From Martensiomyces pterosporus (Eukaryota; Kickxellomycota; Kickxellomycetes; Kickxellales; Kickxellaceae), in assembly GCA_025201845.1 (NCBI GenBank), contig MU603950.1, positions 1,709 to 65,708 of the forward strand: a DNA stretch of 64,000 nucleotides, given 5' to 3'. The position numbers and the translations under genes were made by a program. Below are positions 1-11,614 of this stretch, one piece after another; position 1 is the first letter of the stretch, and the number at the start of each line of letters is the position of its first letter. The notes beneath the pieces are model-generated. The model made no database searches, was not told the DNA's origin, and saw only the letters and a program-made list of their open reading frames with translations.

Positions 1-1624
1 ATAGCGTGCCAAGTTTTACAAGAACCTTCGCCGACCGCGGCCTAGAGTTCAAGGAGTTTTGCAGGTCCATGTTGCGAGGCTGGCAACAAGGAACCACAAC
101 AGTGCCTAAGCTATTTTACTCACGGGCCCTCTCGGATGGCATGGGTTTTCATGTGCAATGGTTATCTCCCACGGATGTCCTCTGGACACCCGTGCAGGAC
201 AGCATGTGTTAGCTTAGTTTCCTGTCGCTCCAGCGGCATGGCTTCTTGTGCTCCTTAGCCGACCCCGCTATGGGGACGCTTCTAGTTCCTTGGCTCTTAG
301 TGAAGTCCATTGGAAAATACATTGACTCCATCATCGACACACCTCTGATCCCACAGATGGGATACCCCCCTGATCCCTCGCAGCATTCAAGCAGTGATGA
401 GCTGCGGGTGACCATGAAGAAGGCTCCCCGAAGGAAGGCTTTGCAGACGGCAAGAGACATGCGCCGCCAAGACACCCCGGAGGATGAGCTCACACAGATG
501 ACTCAGCGGTCTTGGGCACAGGAAGTCCACACACAGGAGGCAGGCGATAGTGCTTCCAGGCCTGGCATTTATGTTGCAAGGCTGCGGAGGTGGATACGAC
601 ACTCGGCGGCTGAAAGACATGCATCTGCTTTTAGCGTCGATTCCGCTTTCGTGCAGCAACACGCCTTTCATCCACTGAGTGTCGCCCCCACCCCTGTGGC
701 CTTGCAGCAGTGTGGTTAAACATTTGTGACTAATTCTATGCGGTCTACTGGCTGGCCATACTAATTTGTGTGATTGACACATGTGCCGCACCCGCTTATG
801 CGCAGCAGCACTATTTCTGGCTGCTTGGTGCTATCCCTACCTCCGCAGCCTCGCAACAATAGCCCCATTCAAGCATCTGCGAAAGCTGCAGATTCGTTAC
901 AAGAAGGCAGGTTTAACTGCGCGCGTACGGTACCACACGCTCTGCAGTCTGGATTTCTTATAAACCTTACGGATCCTCCAGAGGTTGGAAATGTTGTGAG
1001 AGTTGAGTTAGCCAACATTAGCAGGGTGCTGGTGCTGATCAACGCGATGGGGTTTCGATTTAAACACTGCGAATTCAGGCAACACCGCAATTGCCAAAAT
1101 ATGAAGCCCGCTCTAGAGTGGCTGGAAACCAGCTTGGGTTTGGAGCTGAGCGCAAGTACGCAGATCCAGCAGGCCGCCAGATATCTGGAAACATGGCCTT
1201 GCTCCCTGCTTCTGCGCGATCTGCGCAGCCCTGCAGCACCTTGCCGAGTCTGCACTAGTCGGTAGCACCACTGACGCTCTTTCAAGCGACACACATGGCT
1301 TTGTGGCTGCTAGCGCTCTCACTGCAAGCAAGTCTCCACAGCGTTTCCGCAGGCAGTGCAGGCTCCGCTGGCTGGGACACAGGCTGAGGCGCCTTTTGGT
1401 GTGCCAGTGGGACCGGGTTTCTCGCTGCTCCAGCGTGTCTTCCAGCGGCGCTTGCGGTCCAGCAGCACGGGCCTTGCTGTTCTGTAGCGGGTGAAGGCAG
1501 TTTATTTCCGAGGGCAAGAAAAGCAATCGAGCCATCCAAAGAGATGTGTATGCGGCTGGCTGCACGTGGGAGACCGCGCATAGCAGACCAGCCAGAAATT
1601 TTGAAATTCCTACAGGGCGAGCAC
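1..1624. other. No supported gene; left-edge open frame with one stop
   Basis: I recognise no protein family here on either strand. The + frame beginning at base 3 is open to 719 apart from a single TAG at 210-212, so it could be the tail of a gene entering from the left, a decayed coding sequence or chance. Splice signals that would bypass the TAG were not convincing. From 720 to 1624 I see only short overlapping frames on both strands and no RNA gene. The stretch beyond about 1500 is presumably the 3' flank of RPL2, which is transcribed towards it. Confidence 0.4.
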
Positions 1625-2389
1625 TTACTCCTTGAGCTTCTTGGTACCGCGGAGGAGACCAGTGCGGCGGGCAGCAATGAGACCAGTCTTCTGACCGGGG
1701 ACAGCGCTGCGAGCGATGGTCGAGGCGTGACCGATGTGCTGGTGGTTACCACCACCGAAGGGCGAATCGACGGGGTTCATAGCAACACCACGAGTCTTGG
1801 GCCACGAGTTGCGCTTGGCGCGGAACTTGAAGAAGGCACGGCCAGCCTTGAGGAGGGGCTTGTCAATGCGGCCACCACCAGCAACAATGCCAACGGTACC
1901 GCGGCAGGCGGACTTGAGGACCTTCTTGTTGCCAGAGGGGAGCTTGACGCGGGTGACACCCTCATCGTGGTTGTGGCCAATGATGGTGGCGTAGTTACCA
2001 GAGGTACGGGCAAGGCTTCCGCGGTCTCCGGGCTTCTCCTCAATGTTGGAGACGATGGTACCCTCGGGCATCTCACCGATAGGGAGGGTGTTGCCAACAA
2101 CGAGCTGGGCCTTCTTACCGCAGTAGACGAACTGGCCAGTGTACATACCCTCAGTGGCGATGAAAAGCTCAGTGCGGGTCTTGAAGCGGTAGGGGTCGCG
2201 GAACTGGACCTTGGCGAGGGGAGCACCACGTCCAGGGTCGTGGATGATCTCCTTGACGAGACCGCGGATGTAGCCGTGGCGCTCAGAGTAGTCGACGGCG
2301 CGGAGCTTGGCAGCACCCTTGCGGCGGTGAGTACGCGAGGTGAAGATGGAACCGGCACCCTTACGCTGAGATCTGATGACTCTACCCAT
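1625..2389 (-). CDS. RPL2: 60S ribosomal protein L2 (uL2, also called L8)
   Basis: This 254-residue protein is a full-length uL2, a core protein of the large cytosolic ribosomal subunit that contacts 25S rRNA near the peptidyl-transferase centre and the intersubunit bridges. The basic N-terminus ([13 protein letters not shown]), the central OB/SH3-like body and the C-terminal glycine/histidine loop ([10 protein letters not shown]) that reaches the catalytic centre are all present. The length equals that of the yeast protein. The gene is a single open exon starting at the canonical MGR. Its complement is open over almost the whole length, a by-product of strongly biased codon use typical of a highly expressed gene. 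Confidence 0.97.
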   Translation of the reverse strand: MGRVIRSQRKGAGSIFTSRTHRRKGAAKLRAVDYSERHGYIRGLVKEIIHDPGRGAPLAKVQFRDPYRFKTRTELFIATEGMYTGQFVYCGKKAQLVVGNTLPIGEMPEGTIVSNIEEKPGDRGSLARTSGNYATIIGHNHDEGVTRVKLPSGNKKVLKSACRGTVGIVAGGGRIDKPLLKAGRAFFKFRAKRNSWPKTRGVAMNPVDSPFGGGNHQHIGHASTIARSAVPGQKTGLIAARRTGLLRGTKKLKE

Positions 2390-3589
2390 TGTTAATTATT
2401 CCAACCTACGAACCGAGGGCAGAAAAGAAAGGACAGGGTGCATCGTGTGCATGAAGCAACACAGTGTGGCATTTGGTTAGTGGTCATGTATCAATGCACT
2501 GCACGCAGCACGGGTTCTCGGAAGCAAGTGTATGCCCCGGCGGGTGGATACCAGGGCGCATGGCGGGCGGAGCACCAGCAGCGACATGGGCGAGACCCCA
2601 GGAGCGGCGATTGGGTGCTGCAGATTCGGGATGGCAAAGGCAGAAAGCGCAGCTGTGCGCAAAACGCCGGTGCACAGGTCTCCTGAGCGTTCGGCACCAA
2701 GGCCCAGAGAAAACGCCCGTTTGCACAACAGCGTCCTCTGTCCACGGCGGCGCTGCCAACAGCGCTGGAGCCAAGGTTTCCACCGGCAACAGACAGGCCA
2801 CTGCGAGAAACTGTTGGCTGGCGTCTTTGCAATGCGTTTTCGCGCGCGCCAATCTCATTAGCAACGAAGCAGGGCATAGAAATACCCAGCCTCTGCAGAG
2901 GGCGCAGCACGCAAATTCGCCATTCGCAAGAGCCCGCTTTCACTTCCCAGCAGCAGGCACCGGGGAGAGACCCTGTGCTGGTGTCCGTGTTTGATTCGCG
3001 CATCCATCACGAAGAATACTGCAGTCAATGTATCCGTCCCACTCAGACGAATCCATCGCTGTCCGCCACGTCGCATCCATTGCTCGCTGCCGGTTCCGCA
3101 CCTGCGCGACAGTATCCATCCACCAAGGCCTTTGTCATTGTTGTTTTCATACCTGCGTTAATAGGGTAAATTGGAGAAAAGAGGAAGACGCCAATGGTTG
3201 CAGCGAACTGGCCCCTTTTGGCGTGGGCACCCCGTTTGTGGCTGCCGTCGTGGGTCTGCCTCGCCATGCAGCCAGGAGCACTCCTAGGCTTGCAAGGGCG
3301 GTAATCAAGTGCAGTGCGTGAAACCGCCGCTGCCAGCCATTTTCTGATCCGCGAGCTGGTGTGAGTGATCACAGGCAATCGATCAGGGTATTAACGCGCA
3401 CCTTTTAGGCGATATTCCAGACATGGCAAAAACGCTGCTGGCCAGCAATAGAGCAGCGACATTAGCCTGAAGCCAGCGTCATGCCGGCGCTGCCTGGCGC
3501 GTTTAGGGATTGTTGGCATATGTAATAAGAGAGAAACACATCAAGATGAGCGCTGCGAGAGCAATGACATTCTAAAGAGCAAAGCGAGT
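2390..3589. other. 1.2-kb region upstream of RPL2; no gene seen
   Basis: The stretch lies between the RPL2 start and the stop of the mitochondrial uS8m gene; both are on the minus strand, so it should hold the RPL2 promoter and 5' leader and the uS8m 3' UTR. Only short overlapping frames occur, none resembling a known family. No tRNA- or snoRNA-like element was recognised. Confidence 0.5.
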
Positions 3590-4051
3590 CTAGTTTGCGC
3601 GAGCAAGGAGCGTGCCCCCAAGGCCAGTCTTCACGGCGTCCTGGATCTCCATGACGCCGCGTGTTGTAGACACGACCATGATCTCGCCAGGGATGATGCC
3701 CTTGACGATGCTCCACGACTGTCCCGAGGCTAGCATCTGGAGCTGGTTTGAATTGCAGCTGATTCGCCGAGAGGGTTTTGAGATGCAGTTCATTTTGCGC
3801 AGGACTGGCTGGTCCTGGTAGTACTTGAGCGAGAGCCACAGGCGGCGCTCAGCAACGTTGAGGTTGGTGGTTGGAGTGTACTCAGCGTCTGGTCCAACGT
3901 GTGTTCCGCGGGTGACTGATGACACAAAGCCCTGGTTGTACAGCACGCGAGAGACAGCCAGATTCAGCTTTGTTTCAGGCACGGCAATGCGGCCCAGGCG
4001 TGCGCGGAAGCCGTTTTGGACACGAGCGCAAATGTCATGTACGCCGACCAT
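3590..4051 (-). CDS. MRPS8: Mitochondrial small-subunit ribosomal protein uS8m
   Basis: The 153-residue product matches the S8 family from end to end. The N-terminal helix (residues about 3-35) has the DxxxRxxNG-like pattern of bacterial S8. It is followed by the segment RLWLSLKYYQDQPVL and the C-terminal signature VVSTTRGVMEIQDA and GLGGTLLA. S8 binds the central domain of small-subunit rRNA and nucleates platform assembly; here it would work in the mitochondrial ribosome. The start at 4051 (MVGVHDIC) puts the S8 fold directly at the N-terminus, as in yeast Mrps8. The frame is open further upstream but that stretch shows no conserved sequence. Confidence 0.9.
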   Translation of the reverse strand: MVGVHDICARVQNGFRARLGRIAVPETKLNLAVSRVLYNQGFVSSVTRGTHVGPDAEYTPTTNLNVAERRLWLSLKYYQDQPVLRKMNCISKPSRRISCNSNQLQMLASGQSWSIVKGIIPGEIMVVSTTRGVMEIQDAVKTGLGGTLLARAN

Positions 4052-4451
4052 TGTTGTGCTGATAAATCCAAATTCCCTCCCGCTGTGCAATGCTTCCTGT
4101 AGAGGCGCTGTGTAGGACAAAGCTGTTGGCGAACTGAGGAAGAAATAGCAGTGAAGCGAAGCCAAGTAGCATCGACTGCGAATTGCAGCAGAGCTGCCAG
4201 AGCCCTTCTGCGCGCTGCCCGAGAAAATTTCAAGCACGCCAATGCGGGCTTTCCCGCGATAAGGCGCACCCGAGCAGCATAAAGCCGAGCTGGGCGCTTA
4301 TTGTCCCCCTGCCCGGCTCGGCTCGCGGCTGCTCCCACCCTGTGCATGTGGCTGCCTTCTGCGTCGCTCTTCAGAGTCCACCTGCTTTGCTACCAACTCC
4401 GCCATTCGCATTCACTTTTCACCACTCCAGAGGGGGCAGCTCAAGCATAAA
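4052..4451. promoter_or_regulatory. Divergent intergenic region, MRPS8 / VMA6
   Basis: The 400 bp between the starts of the minus-strand MRPS8 and plus-strand VMA6 genes must contain both promoters. The part next to VMA6 is pyrimidine-rich, as in most leaders in this window. No recognisable factor site or RNA gene was identified. Confidence 0.4.
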
Positions 4452-5519
4452 ATGAACGAGGTATACTTCAACGTCGACGCAGGGTACTTGGAGGGCGTGT
4501 TGCGTGGGTACCGCGACGGGCTGATTACTTCACATCAGTACCTTAATCTCACTCAGTGCGAGACCATGGATGACCTCAAGCTCCAGCTAGCAACTACCGA
4601 TTACGGCCAGTTTTTGCAAAACGAGCCCTCGCCGCTGTCGACCTCGACGCTGTCGGCGCGCTGCACAGATGCGCTTGTTCAGGAGTTCCAGTACTTGCAG
4701 CAGAATTCCGCCGAGCCCATCTCGAAGTTCCTGGACTACATCACATACGGCTATATGATTGACAACGTCATTCTCCTTATCACAGGAACGCTCCACGAGC
4801 GCGACACGCACGACTTGCTCGAAAAGTGCCACCCACTTGGATTCTTTGACACTATGCCTGCACTGTGCGTGGCGACTACTGTCCAGGATCTCTACAACAC
4901 TGTTCTGGTGGACTCGCCGCTGGCTGGCTACTTCCGCGAGTGCCTATCTGCAGAGGACCTGAACGAGCTCAACATCGAGATCATCCGCAACACGCTGCAC
5001 AAGGCATACTTGGAGGACTTCTACAGCTACTGCCAGAGCCTTGGCGAGCCCACTGGCTCTGTGATGGCCGAAATTCTGAACTTTGAGGCTGACCGCAGAA
5101 CCGTCAATATCACCATCAACTCGTTTGGCACTGAGCTGTCAAAGGACGACCGCGCCAAGCTGTATCCACGCCTGGGCAACATGTACCCAGAGGCCCAAAC
5201 CAAGCTGGCGCGTGTTGACGACATGGACCAGGTCAAGGCTGTTCTGGACCAGTATGGCGAGTACAAGACCATGCTAGTGGGGGTTAGCCTGAATGCGTCG
5301 TCTGGTGGTGCTGGCGGCAACGATCTATCGCTTGAGGACAGGTTCTTTGCCAAAGAGGTCCAGCTCAACAAGGACTCTTTTGAGCAGCAGTTCCACTACG
5401 GCGTGTTTTATTCGTGGCTGAAGCTCAAGGAGCAAGAGATCCGCAACGTTGTCTGGATTGCCGAGTGCATCTCGCAGCAGCAGAAGGACAAGATCGGAAG
5501 CTACACTACGCTCTACTGA
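4452..5519 (+). CDS. VMA6: V-type ATPase V0 subunit d
   Basis: The 355-residue protein is subunit d of the vacuolar H+-ATPase, a peripheral V0 component that caps the c-ring and couples it to the central stalk of V1. It has the family start (MNEVYFNVDAGYLEGVLRGY), the central helical segments, and the C-terminal stretch FHYGVFYSWLKLKEQEIRNV followed by WIAECI. The length is close to yeast Vma6 (345), and no transmembrane segment is present, as expected. The gene is intronless, starts 400 bp from the divergent MRPS8 and converges on SmB with a 260-bp gap. A V-ATPase assembly factor, VMA21, lies 43 kb away. Confidence 0.97.
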   Translation: MNEVYFNVDAGYLEGVLRGYRDGLITSHQYLNLTQCETMDDLKLQLATTDYGQFLQNEPSPLSTSTLSARCTDALVQEFQYLQQNSAEPISKFLDYITYGYMIDNVILLITGTLHERDTHDLLEKCHPLGFFDTMPALCVATTVQDLYNTVLVDSPLAGYFRECLSAEDLNELNIEIIRNTLHKAYLEDFYSYCQSLGEPTGSVMAEILNFEADRRTVNITINSFGTELSKDDRAKLYPRLGNMYPEAQTKLARVDDMDQVKAVLDQYGEYKTMLVGVSLNASSGGAGGNDLSLEDRFFAKEVQLNKDSFEQQFHYGVFYSWLKLKEQEIRNVVWIAECISQQQKDKIGSYTTLY

Positions 5520-5779
5520 ATGTGCATTCGTCTTGTTGCTATTCCTGCCCCTTTGGTTGTTTGTCGGTCTGCTTGAAGCATTGCTGCTTTTCTTTCTCTT
5601 TCTCCACCAGACCTCCACTCTGCTATAGTACACACAAACACGCTATAGCAAGCTTGCTCCCTCGTCGTCATTCCTGCACTTGGCCAAAAGGGGCATATAT
5701 TCGGTGTAAAGAAGGTGATGCTACATACAAGACATGGGGGTTGCCTGAAAAGCCATACAGCCCGCTCTCTGTCTTCTGC

Positions 5780-6460
5780 TCATTGGCCTGGTGGTGGGCC
5801 CTGAGGCGGGCGTGCGCCTGGCCGCGGTGGCCGGAAGCCCGGCGGTGGCTGCGCTGGGAAGCCTGGAGGAGGCGCCATTCCGGGCGGAGGGCGGAAGCCT
5901 GGCGGCGGCATGCCTGGAGGAGGACGGAAGCCCGGCGGCGGCATGCCCGGTGCCCCCGACATTGGCGGTGGAGGGGGAGGACGCGCATAGGAAATGGGGC
6001 CGGCAGCCATGGCTGGGCCGCCACGAGACTGCATCATACCCATCGCCGGGCCACCCACGCCGCGAACAGGCGCTGCCAAGCCCTGAGGCGCGGCGCCAGG
6101 CGGCGCAAGCGGCATGCCACGGCCTGCAGGGCGTCCAACGCCAGGCCCAGATGTGAGCGTGCTCCGCTGCTGGCGGGCTGGGTCCGCTGATGCAGGGGGC
6201 GGTCCGTCGACGCTGATGCTTATCACGCTCTCGCCGCGCAGAATAACAAGCCCCAGCGTGCGCTTGATCTGCTGCGTTTTGCCCTTTGCGCCTGCGCCCT
6301 TTGATTTGACAGTGCGGAACTCCTCGCAGTCAGAAAGCACAAGATTCATGTGCTTGTCAAACGCGAGCATTTGCCCTGTCATCACGCGCGTGTCTGCGAG
6401 CGTCAGCCTCAGGCGATAATTGAGGAGACTCATCATTTTGGAGTTCTTCGAAACAGTCAT
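5780..6460 (-). CDS. SMB1: Small nuclear ribonucleoprotein Sm-B/B'
   Basis: This 226-residue protein combines an N-terminal Sm fold (about residues 5-90) with a long proline- and glycine-rich tail. Sm1 lies in the segment around TGQMLAFDKHMNLVLSD and Sm2 around LGLVILRGESVISISV. It would be the B subunit of the heptameric Sm ring on spliceosomal U1, U2, U4 and U5 snRNAs. The tail repeats PPPGM/PPPGF units (GMPPPGFRPP, last about 60 residues), resembling animal SmB/B' proline motifs more than the short yeast tail. The matching DNA at about 5825-5960 is internally repetitive and could slip. The gene is uninterrupted. Confidence 0.95.
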   Translation of the reverse strand: MTVSKNSKMMSLLNYRLRLTLADTRVMTGQMLAFDKHMNLVLSDCEEFRTVKSKGAGAKGKTQQIKRTLGLVILRGESVISISVDGPPPASADPARQQRSTLTSGPGVGRPAGRGMPLAPPGAAPQGLAAPVRGVGGPAMGMMQSRGGPAMAAGPISYARPPPPPPMSGAPGMPPPGFRPPPGMPPPGFRPPPGMAPPPGFPAQPPPGFRPPRPGARPPQGPPPGQ

Positions 6461-6877
6461 TTTTGTTGCGTTTCAGCCTGTGCGTCCTGGAAATGGTGGT
6501 CGCGCGGCTTATTGTCGACGCGTCGGTCCTTTGATTGCAAGTATAGCGATGTAGAAAACAAGAGAAAAGGGCAGGCAAAGGCAGAGCAGCAAAAATGCGC
6601 TTGCGAAATTCAGCTTTTTTTCGCGCTTCCGCTTTCAGGAGTTGTGCAGCTAGCATGCGTTTATGGCTCGGCTCACCCCTCCCGCTCGCCGCTCGCCTGC
6701 CTGCACATCCATATACGCACTGGGGGCTTGTGAAGACGTCAGGCGCAAGTGCACAGTGAGGGGTATGATGCTGCCAATTTCCGGCCAGCACTTTTTCTCC
6801 GCGCCGCTGTTTTTCTTCCAGAGCGCACCTGCATATATCTGCTCTCATTCCAGCACCCATTGCAAAAGCACCGACTC
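6461..6877. promoter_or_regulatory. Divergent intergenic region, SMB1 / DUF726 gene
   Basis: The 417 bp between two divergent starts hold both promoters. The reading frame of the hydrolase gene is open back to 6749, but that part shows no conserved sequence, so I treat it as leader. No other feature was recognised. Confidence 0.4.
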
Positions 6878-8575
6878 ATGGAGGTCTTGGAGCCAAGCGA
6901 AAGCGTCAAGAGCCACTGGCTGGCCGCTTTGTGCATATGCAGCGGTCGGTGTGTGATGGCAGCGAGCGATGTGGAGGAGAGCCAGGTATGGAACCACCTA
7001 TACACGCAGAGTGTGCTTGAGTGGCTCCAGGTGCCCGCCTCAGACTGGGCCGATCTTGTGACGCTGCCATATGGCGAGTCGGCAAATGATATGATCCTGC
7101 ATATGCTCCGATGCAAGCGTGGGGACGAGGAGGATGTGGAGGAAAGGAAAGCGCGGCCTAGCCGATCGCTGGAGACTATTAGCGACCCAGACAAGATGTA
7201 CGCCGGGCTCATACTCACGTGCCTGGGAATCAGCGAAAGACAGCTCTCGCTGCTGGAGGAAGGCAAGGCGGCCGATCCCAGGCATGCACCAAGCACCCAG
7301 CAGGCAAGGCTGCTCCGTCCATTTGAGTACGATGCGCGCTCTCGTGCCGTGGCATTCTTGATAAGCGACTGGCTGGACATGCCCAAGCAGTTCGTAAGCA
7401 CATACGAGGCACGGCTTTCTAGCGAGCTAGAGCAGGCAGCCGACAAGGCAAAATTGGCGAGCGCCGGAGCAGATGCGCTGGAGCAGGAGAAGAGGCGCAA
7501 GTGGGGGTGGCGGAAGTATCTGGCTGCTGGCGCAGGTGTAGCCGTGGCCGGAACACTTGTTGGTGTGACGGCTGGGCTGGCAGCTCCACTCATCGTGGCT
7601 GGAATGGGCGCAGTCGGTGTTGGCGGACTTGGGTTCTTGGCAACGGCTGGGGGTGCAGCCATGGTCGGCTCCCTGCTCGGCGTCGCCGGTGGCGGACTAA
7701 TAGGCAAGCGGTTCAACACGCGGCTGCGCGGACTACACGAGTTTTACTTCATCCAGCTGCCTCCGCAGCAGCCAGCTGGCAAGGATGTCTTGCACTCGCT
7801 GCACGCAACCGTGCTCGTGCCAGGCTTTCTCAGCCCAGCGCATACCACCAGCCCGTTCGCTCCCGTGAGTGATGTTCTTGGGCTAGACCTGGGCGATGCA
7901 TATACTCTTTACTTTGAGACCAAGGAGCTCACGGCGCTTGAAAGTGCGTTCACGAAATTCGCCAGTAGCGCAGCAAAGGGTGCTGCCACATCGCTTGTCC
8001 TCCAGCAAACGGCGCTGCATGTTCTGGTCGGCGCATTTACATGGCCACTTGCCATTCTGAAGCTCGGCCAGCTGATCGACGCACCCTGGTCTGTGGGGCT
8101 GGTGCGTGCGAAGAGGGCTGGCAAGCTGCTTGCAGAAGTGCTCGCACAGCGCGCACATGGAAAGCGCCCAATAACCCTGGTAGGGTACTCGCTTGGCGCG
8201 CTGGCTATCTTTACTTGCCTCCAGGAGCTCCACCATCGTAAGGCCTACGGCATCGTCGACTCAGCCGTGCTGCTTGGAATGCCTGCAGATGGCGCCAACA
8301 GAGAGTCCTGGTCGGCATGCTGCCACTGCGTCGCTCGCCGTGTCGTGGTAGGATATTCGAAAAAGGACTGGGTCCTGGCATTTCTATTCCGCGCCAGCTC
8401 CTTCTGTGCCCATTTGGCCGGGCTGTCGGGCGTTGATGCGGACAGGATATTCGCTGATAAGCCGCTTGTCCGCCGCAAGCTTGTCAACCTTGATCTTGCT
8501 GAAATAGTCGACCAGCACTCTGACTACCTGAGCAGGATGGGCGACATCATGCTGGAGGTTTCGCGCATGCTGTGA
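6878..8575 (+). CDS. DUF726 / TMCO4-like alpha/beta-hydrolase membrane protein
   Basis: The 565-residue product belongs to the DUF726 family (human TMCO4, yeast Mil1/YFL034W). A charged N-terminal region is followed by a glycine/alanine-rich hydrophobic stretch (about residues 210-280) that probably makes two membrane passes. An alpha/beta-hydrolase domain follows with the strand HATVLVPGFLS and the nucleophile elbow GYSLG (Ser438). The catalytic serine suggests a lipase- or esterase-like activity, but the substrate is unknown; yeast Mil1 has been linked to the AP-1 clathrin adaptor. I chose the ATG at 6878 because the upstream extension is unconserved leader. The gene has one exon. Confidence 0.85.
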   Translation: MEVLEPSESVKSHWLAALCICSGRCVMAASDVEESQVWNHLYTQSVLEWLQVPASDWADLVTLPYGESANDMILHMLRCKRGDEEDVEERKARPSRSLETISDPDKMYAGLILTCLGISERQLSLLEEGKAADPRHAPSTQQARLLRPFEYDARSRAVAFLISDWLDMPKQFVSTYEARLSSELEQAADKAKLASAGADALEQEKRRKWGWRKYLAAGAGVAVAGTLVGVTAGLAAPLIVAGMGAVGVGGLGFLATAGGAAMVGSLLGVAGGGLIGKRFNTRLRGLHEFYFIQLPPQQPAGKDVLHSLHATVLVPGFLSPAHTTSPFAPVSDVLGLDLGDAYTLYFETKELTALESAFTKFASSAAKGAATSLVLQQTALHVLVGAFTWPLAILKLGQLIDAPWSVGLVRAKRAGKLLAEVLAQRAHGKRPITLVGYSLGALAIFTCLQELHHRKAYGIVDSAVLLGMPADGANRESWSACCHCVARRVVVGYSKKDWVLAFLFRASSFCAHLAGLSGVDADRIFADKPLVRRKLVNLDLAEIVDQHSDYLSRMGDIMLEVSRML

Positions 8576-8752
8576 GAACAGTGCTGCCAGCATAGCCATC
8601 TATCCTGTCACACGTGACTGCACCCAATATATCTCTTTATGCATTGGTTGTCAACAGCGCACATGCCCTGCATGTGCAGACAAGGCGGAGCGCTGGCGCT
8701 GCTGCAAACAGTATTTTCCTCTCTATTCGCATCGCCTTTTTTTGCAGCAGCA

Positions 8753-11614
8753 ATGACAGATACGAGCCAGGCAGTGGAGACTGATCTGGGCCAGCTGGAA
8801 GCACTCGAGGCGCTCTTAGAGGAGCTGCCAGGGAAGGTAAGGAAAGCCGCAAGCACACACGCTGGCTCGCCAACGAGGGCGGGTGGCACAAGTAGGCAGA
8901 AGGGCAGGGCAAAGCTAGCACTACTCTCATTTTCGCTTATCCCTCACATGTTTCGCTGTGCGCTGTAGCTGGAAAAGAATGTATACGACTACGAGACCTA
9001 CACGCAGTGGATCGGACTGCTGCGCGCTGTAGGGGACACTGCGTCGCTTCGTGTGGCTCGCGAGCACATGCATTCGGCACTGGCGGCCCCAGAGGATTTT
9101 TGGGTAGAGTGGATCGGGGATGAAAGGTGTCAGCCAGACTCGCTTCACGACGTCGAGAAGCTCAAGCAGATAAAGCACATCTTCGAACGTGCAGTTAGAG
9201 AGTACATGTCGGTTCCAATGTGGCAGCGGTACGTCTCATTTGTAGAGGAGCTCAACGGCGCCAGCGATAGCGACACGCGCTTGGCAGCAGCGGAGGCATT
9301 TGGAAGCATCGATTTTTGCACACGTGTGCTGCAGCAAGCAGTTGGTGAGACATGCGCGCATTACCAGCAGAGCCAGGAGATCTGGATCAAGTATAAAGAG
9401 CACATTGAGCGTGCAATCGAAGCCTCTGACGAAGACAAGGAGGAACTGATCGATCTGTTGCAAACAGTGTTCCTTGAGCGGCTCGGACAGCCCCATGCAG
9501 GTAAGCAGACCAACTACCTATGGATAGGGCACTGCTCAGAGCACACAGCTCACAAGTGGCCTTTACGCTTCACACACTAATGCTGCACCAGTTTACTTTC
9601 TGTCTGTCTCTATCACTCTTGGCTCCCCGCAATACCTGTAGCGCTCGAGGAAACGTTCTCGCTGTACTCTGGATTTATCACCAGATACAAAAACGACAGC
9701 TATGAGGAGCAGATGGTGCACGCGAACAGGATATTTAGCAATGCAAAGCAGCAATGCTCGACCAGGGACCACTTTGAAGCAGAGCTGATGGAGTCAGATG
9801 AGTGCTGGAGCGACTATTCGGCCTACATCGACAGGCTGAGGCGCAGCGGATCAGCGGATTCAAAGGAGATATCCACACTCTACGAGCGTGCTCTTGTAAA
9901 AGGCTACTACTCGGCAAATATATGGGATGAGTATATCACATATGTATGCGATGTCGCAAAGGATGACCAAACTGCGATGCGTGTAGCCGGCCGGGCCATC
10001 CGGAATTGCCCGTGGTCGGGAAAGCTGTGGGCGCAGATCATTAGCCTCACGTTTGCTCAAGATGGGCAGCAGCAAGCCTTGGCTGTGTACGCTAGGGCAC
10101 TTACCACACATGCGCTGGAGTACAGCATGGCAGAGCTTGCTCAGGCAGCCACTGCTGCTGTCACTATTACTAGACTGGCCTTTCAGCATGGTTCTGGAAC
10201 TGGCGCGAGCACTCTGCTTTCAACATGCGAGGGCTGTTTGGATGCAGTTTATGCACTGCCTGTGGAGACTGCTGACCCCGCGTTACGGCTGGAGCAGTGT
10301 TGCACATATGCTGTCGCTGATGTTCTCAGCAGCGCCGATGCGGCACGAACCATGTGGACTCGGATCTGCAAGGCGCGGAAAATATGCACCGAGGCATGGG
10401 TGCTCTCTGCCGAGTTTGAAAGGAAGTACGGATCTACGGCTAGTGCTCGAGGCATCTACCGGCATGCTGCGCAACGCAGACTCGACAACCCAGCAAGGCT
10501 GTTTGACGTGTGGCTTACGTTTGAGCACGCATATGGCGATGTAGCCAGCATCCGATCGGCCGAGGACTTCATCAACAGCCAGATTGGCCTCATACAGCGC
10601 AGAGCTGAGAGGGATATGCAGCAGAATCGCGCTGGAGATGCTGAGGGTTCTGCCGCGCCTTCCTTGAATGTGCTCAAGCGACAGCGGATGCCTGACCAGG
10701 CTGGCAAACCAAAGACGAGTGCTCAGGCAGATGTCCTAGAAGCTATTGCAGCAACTGGCACCACCGATGCCAGTGTGACCACGAATGCGTCTCCTCCACG
10801 ATCAAAGCGAGCAAAGCACCTGCATGGTAGCGTGGCTAGCGACAGCGACAGCAAGCAGCAGGCTAGCAACAACTTGGTGTTTGTCAGCAACTTGCCTCTG
10901 TCGCTCGGTGCAGATGAGCTGAAAGAGCTCCTCGGAGGGCCAGGCAGCGTTGAGAGCGTGGCTATGCTCGCTGACAATAAGGGCTGTTTCCGTGGGCAGG
11001 CAACTGCCAAACTGACTTCTGTTGATGCGCTTATATCTGCGCTGGACAAGAGCGGCACCAGGTTGAACGGCCACACAATGTCTGTCCACGTATACAAAAA
11101 GCACCTCAGTAACTCGCACTCACCTGGTGTGTCTGTTAGGGTCGTGGGGTTCTCGCCAGAGACAACTAGCACGCAGATTGAGCAGCTCGCCAAACAAGCA
11201 GGATCGGTACTACGTGTGCATAAAAACCGCCAAGGGGATAAGGTCTTTGTGACTATGGAGACACAAGCAGATGCACTCAAGGCGGTGGAGCTGCTCGATA
11301 AGCACGCAGGCGATGGAACGACATGGAGAGCGAGCATCACAGTTCACAGCAAGGAGACGGGCGCCGCCACTACCAGGTCACACCCGGCGCCAGCCGGCGA
11401 GAAGACTGCCCAGAGCCCGCCACTGTCGGCTGTAAGCCTCGTTCCCCGCAAAGCAGCAGCTCGCCGCCCTGCAAAGAAAATGGCACTGGCAGGCCACCAG
11501 GCGCGGCAGCCATCGCCGCTGACCGGAGCATCGGAGCCCAGCAAGACACAAACAGACAAGCCCAGCGCAAAGTCCAACGACGACTTCCGCCAGCTGTTTC
11601 TGGGAGGCAAATGA
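8753..11614 (+). CDS. SART3: SART3/Prp24-like U6 snRNP recycling factor, three exons
   Basis: Exons are 8753-8836, 8969-9500 and 9642-11614, with introns of 132 and 141 nt ending in TAG; the joined product is 862 residues. The first two thirds are half-a-TPR (HAT) helical repeats. Two RRMs follow at about 615-692 (LVFVSNLPLS) and 707-778 (VRVVGFSPE). The last eleven residues (DDFRQLFLGGK) fit the C-terminal LSm2-8-binding motif of Prp24 and SART3. The family anneals U4 to U6 snRNA when the tri-snRNP is recycled. HAT repeats plus two RRMs match SART3 better than yeast Prp24, which has lost recognisable HATs. The splice joins restore one continuous frame. Confidence 0.92.
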
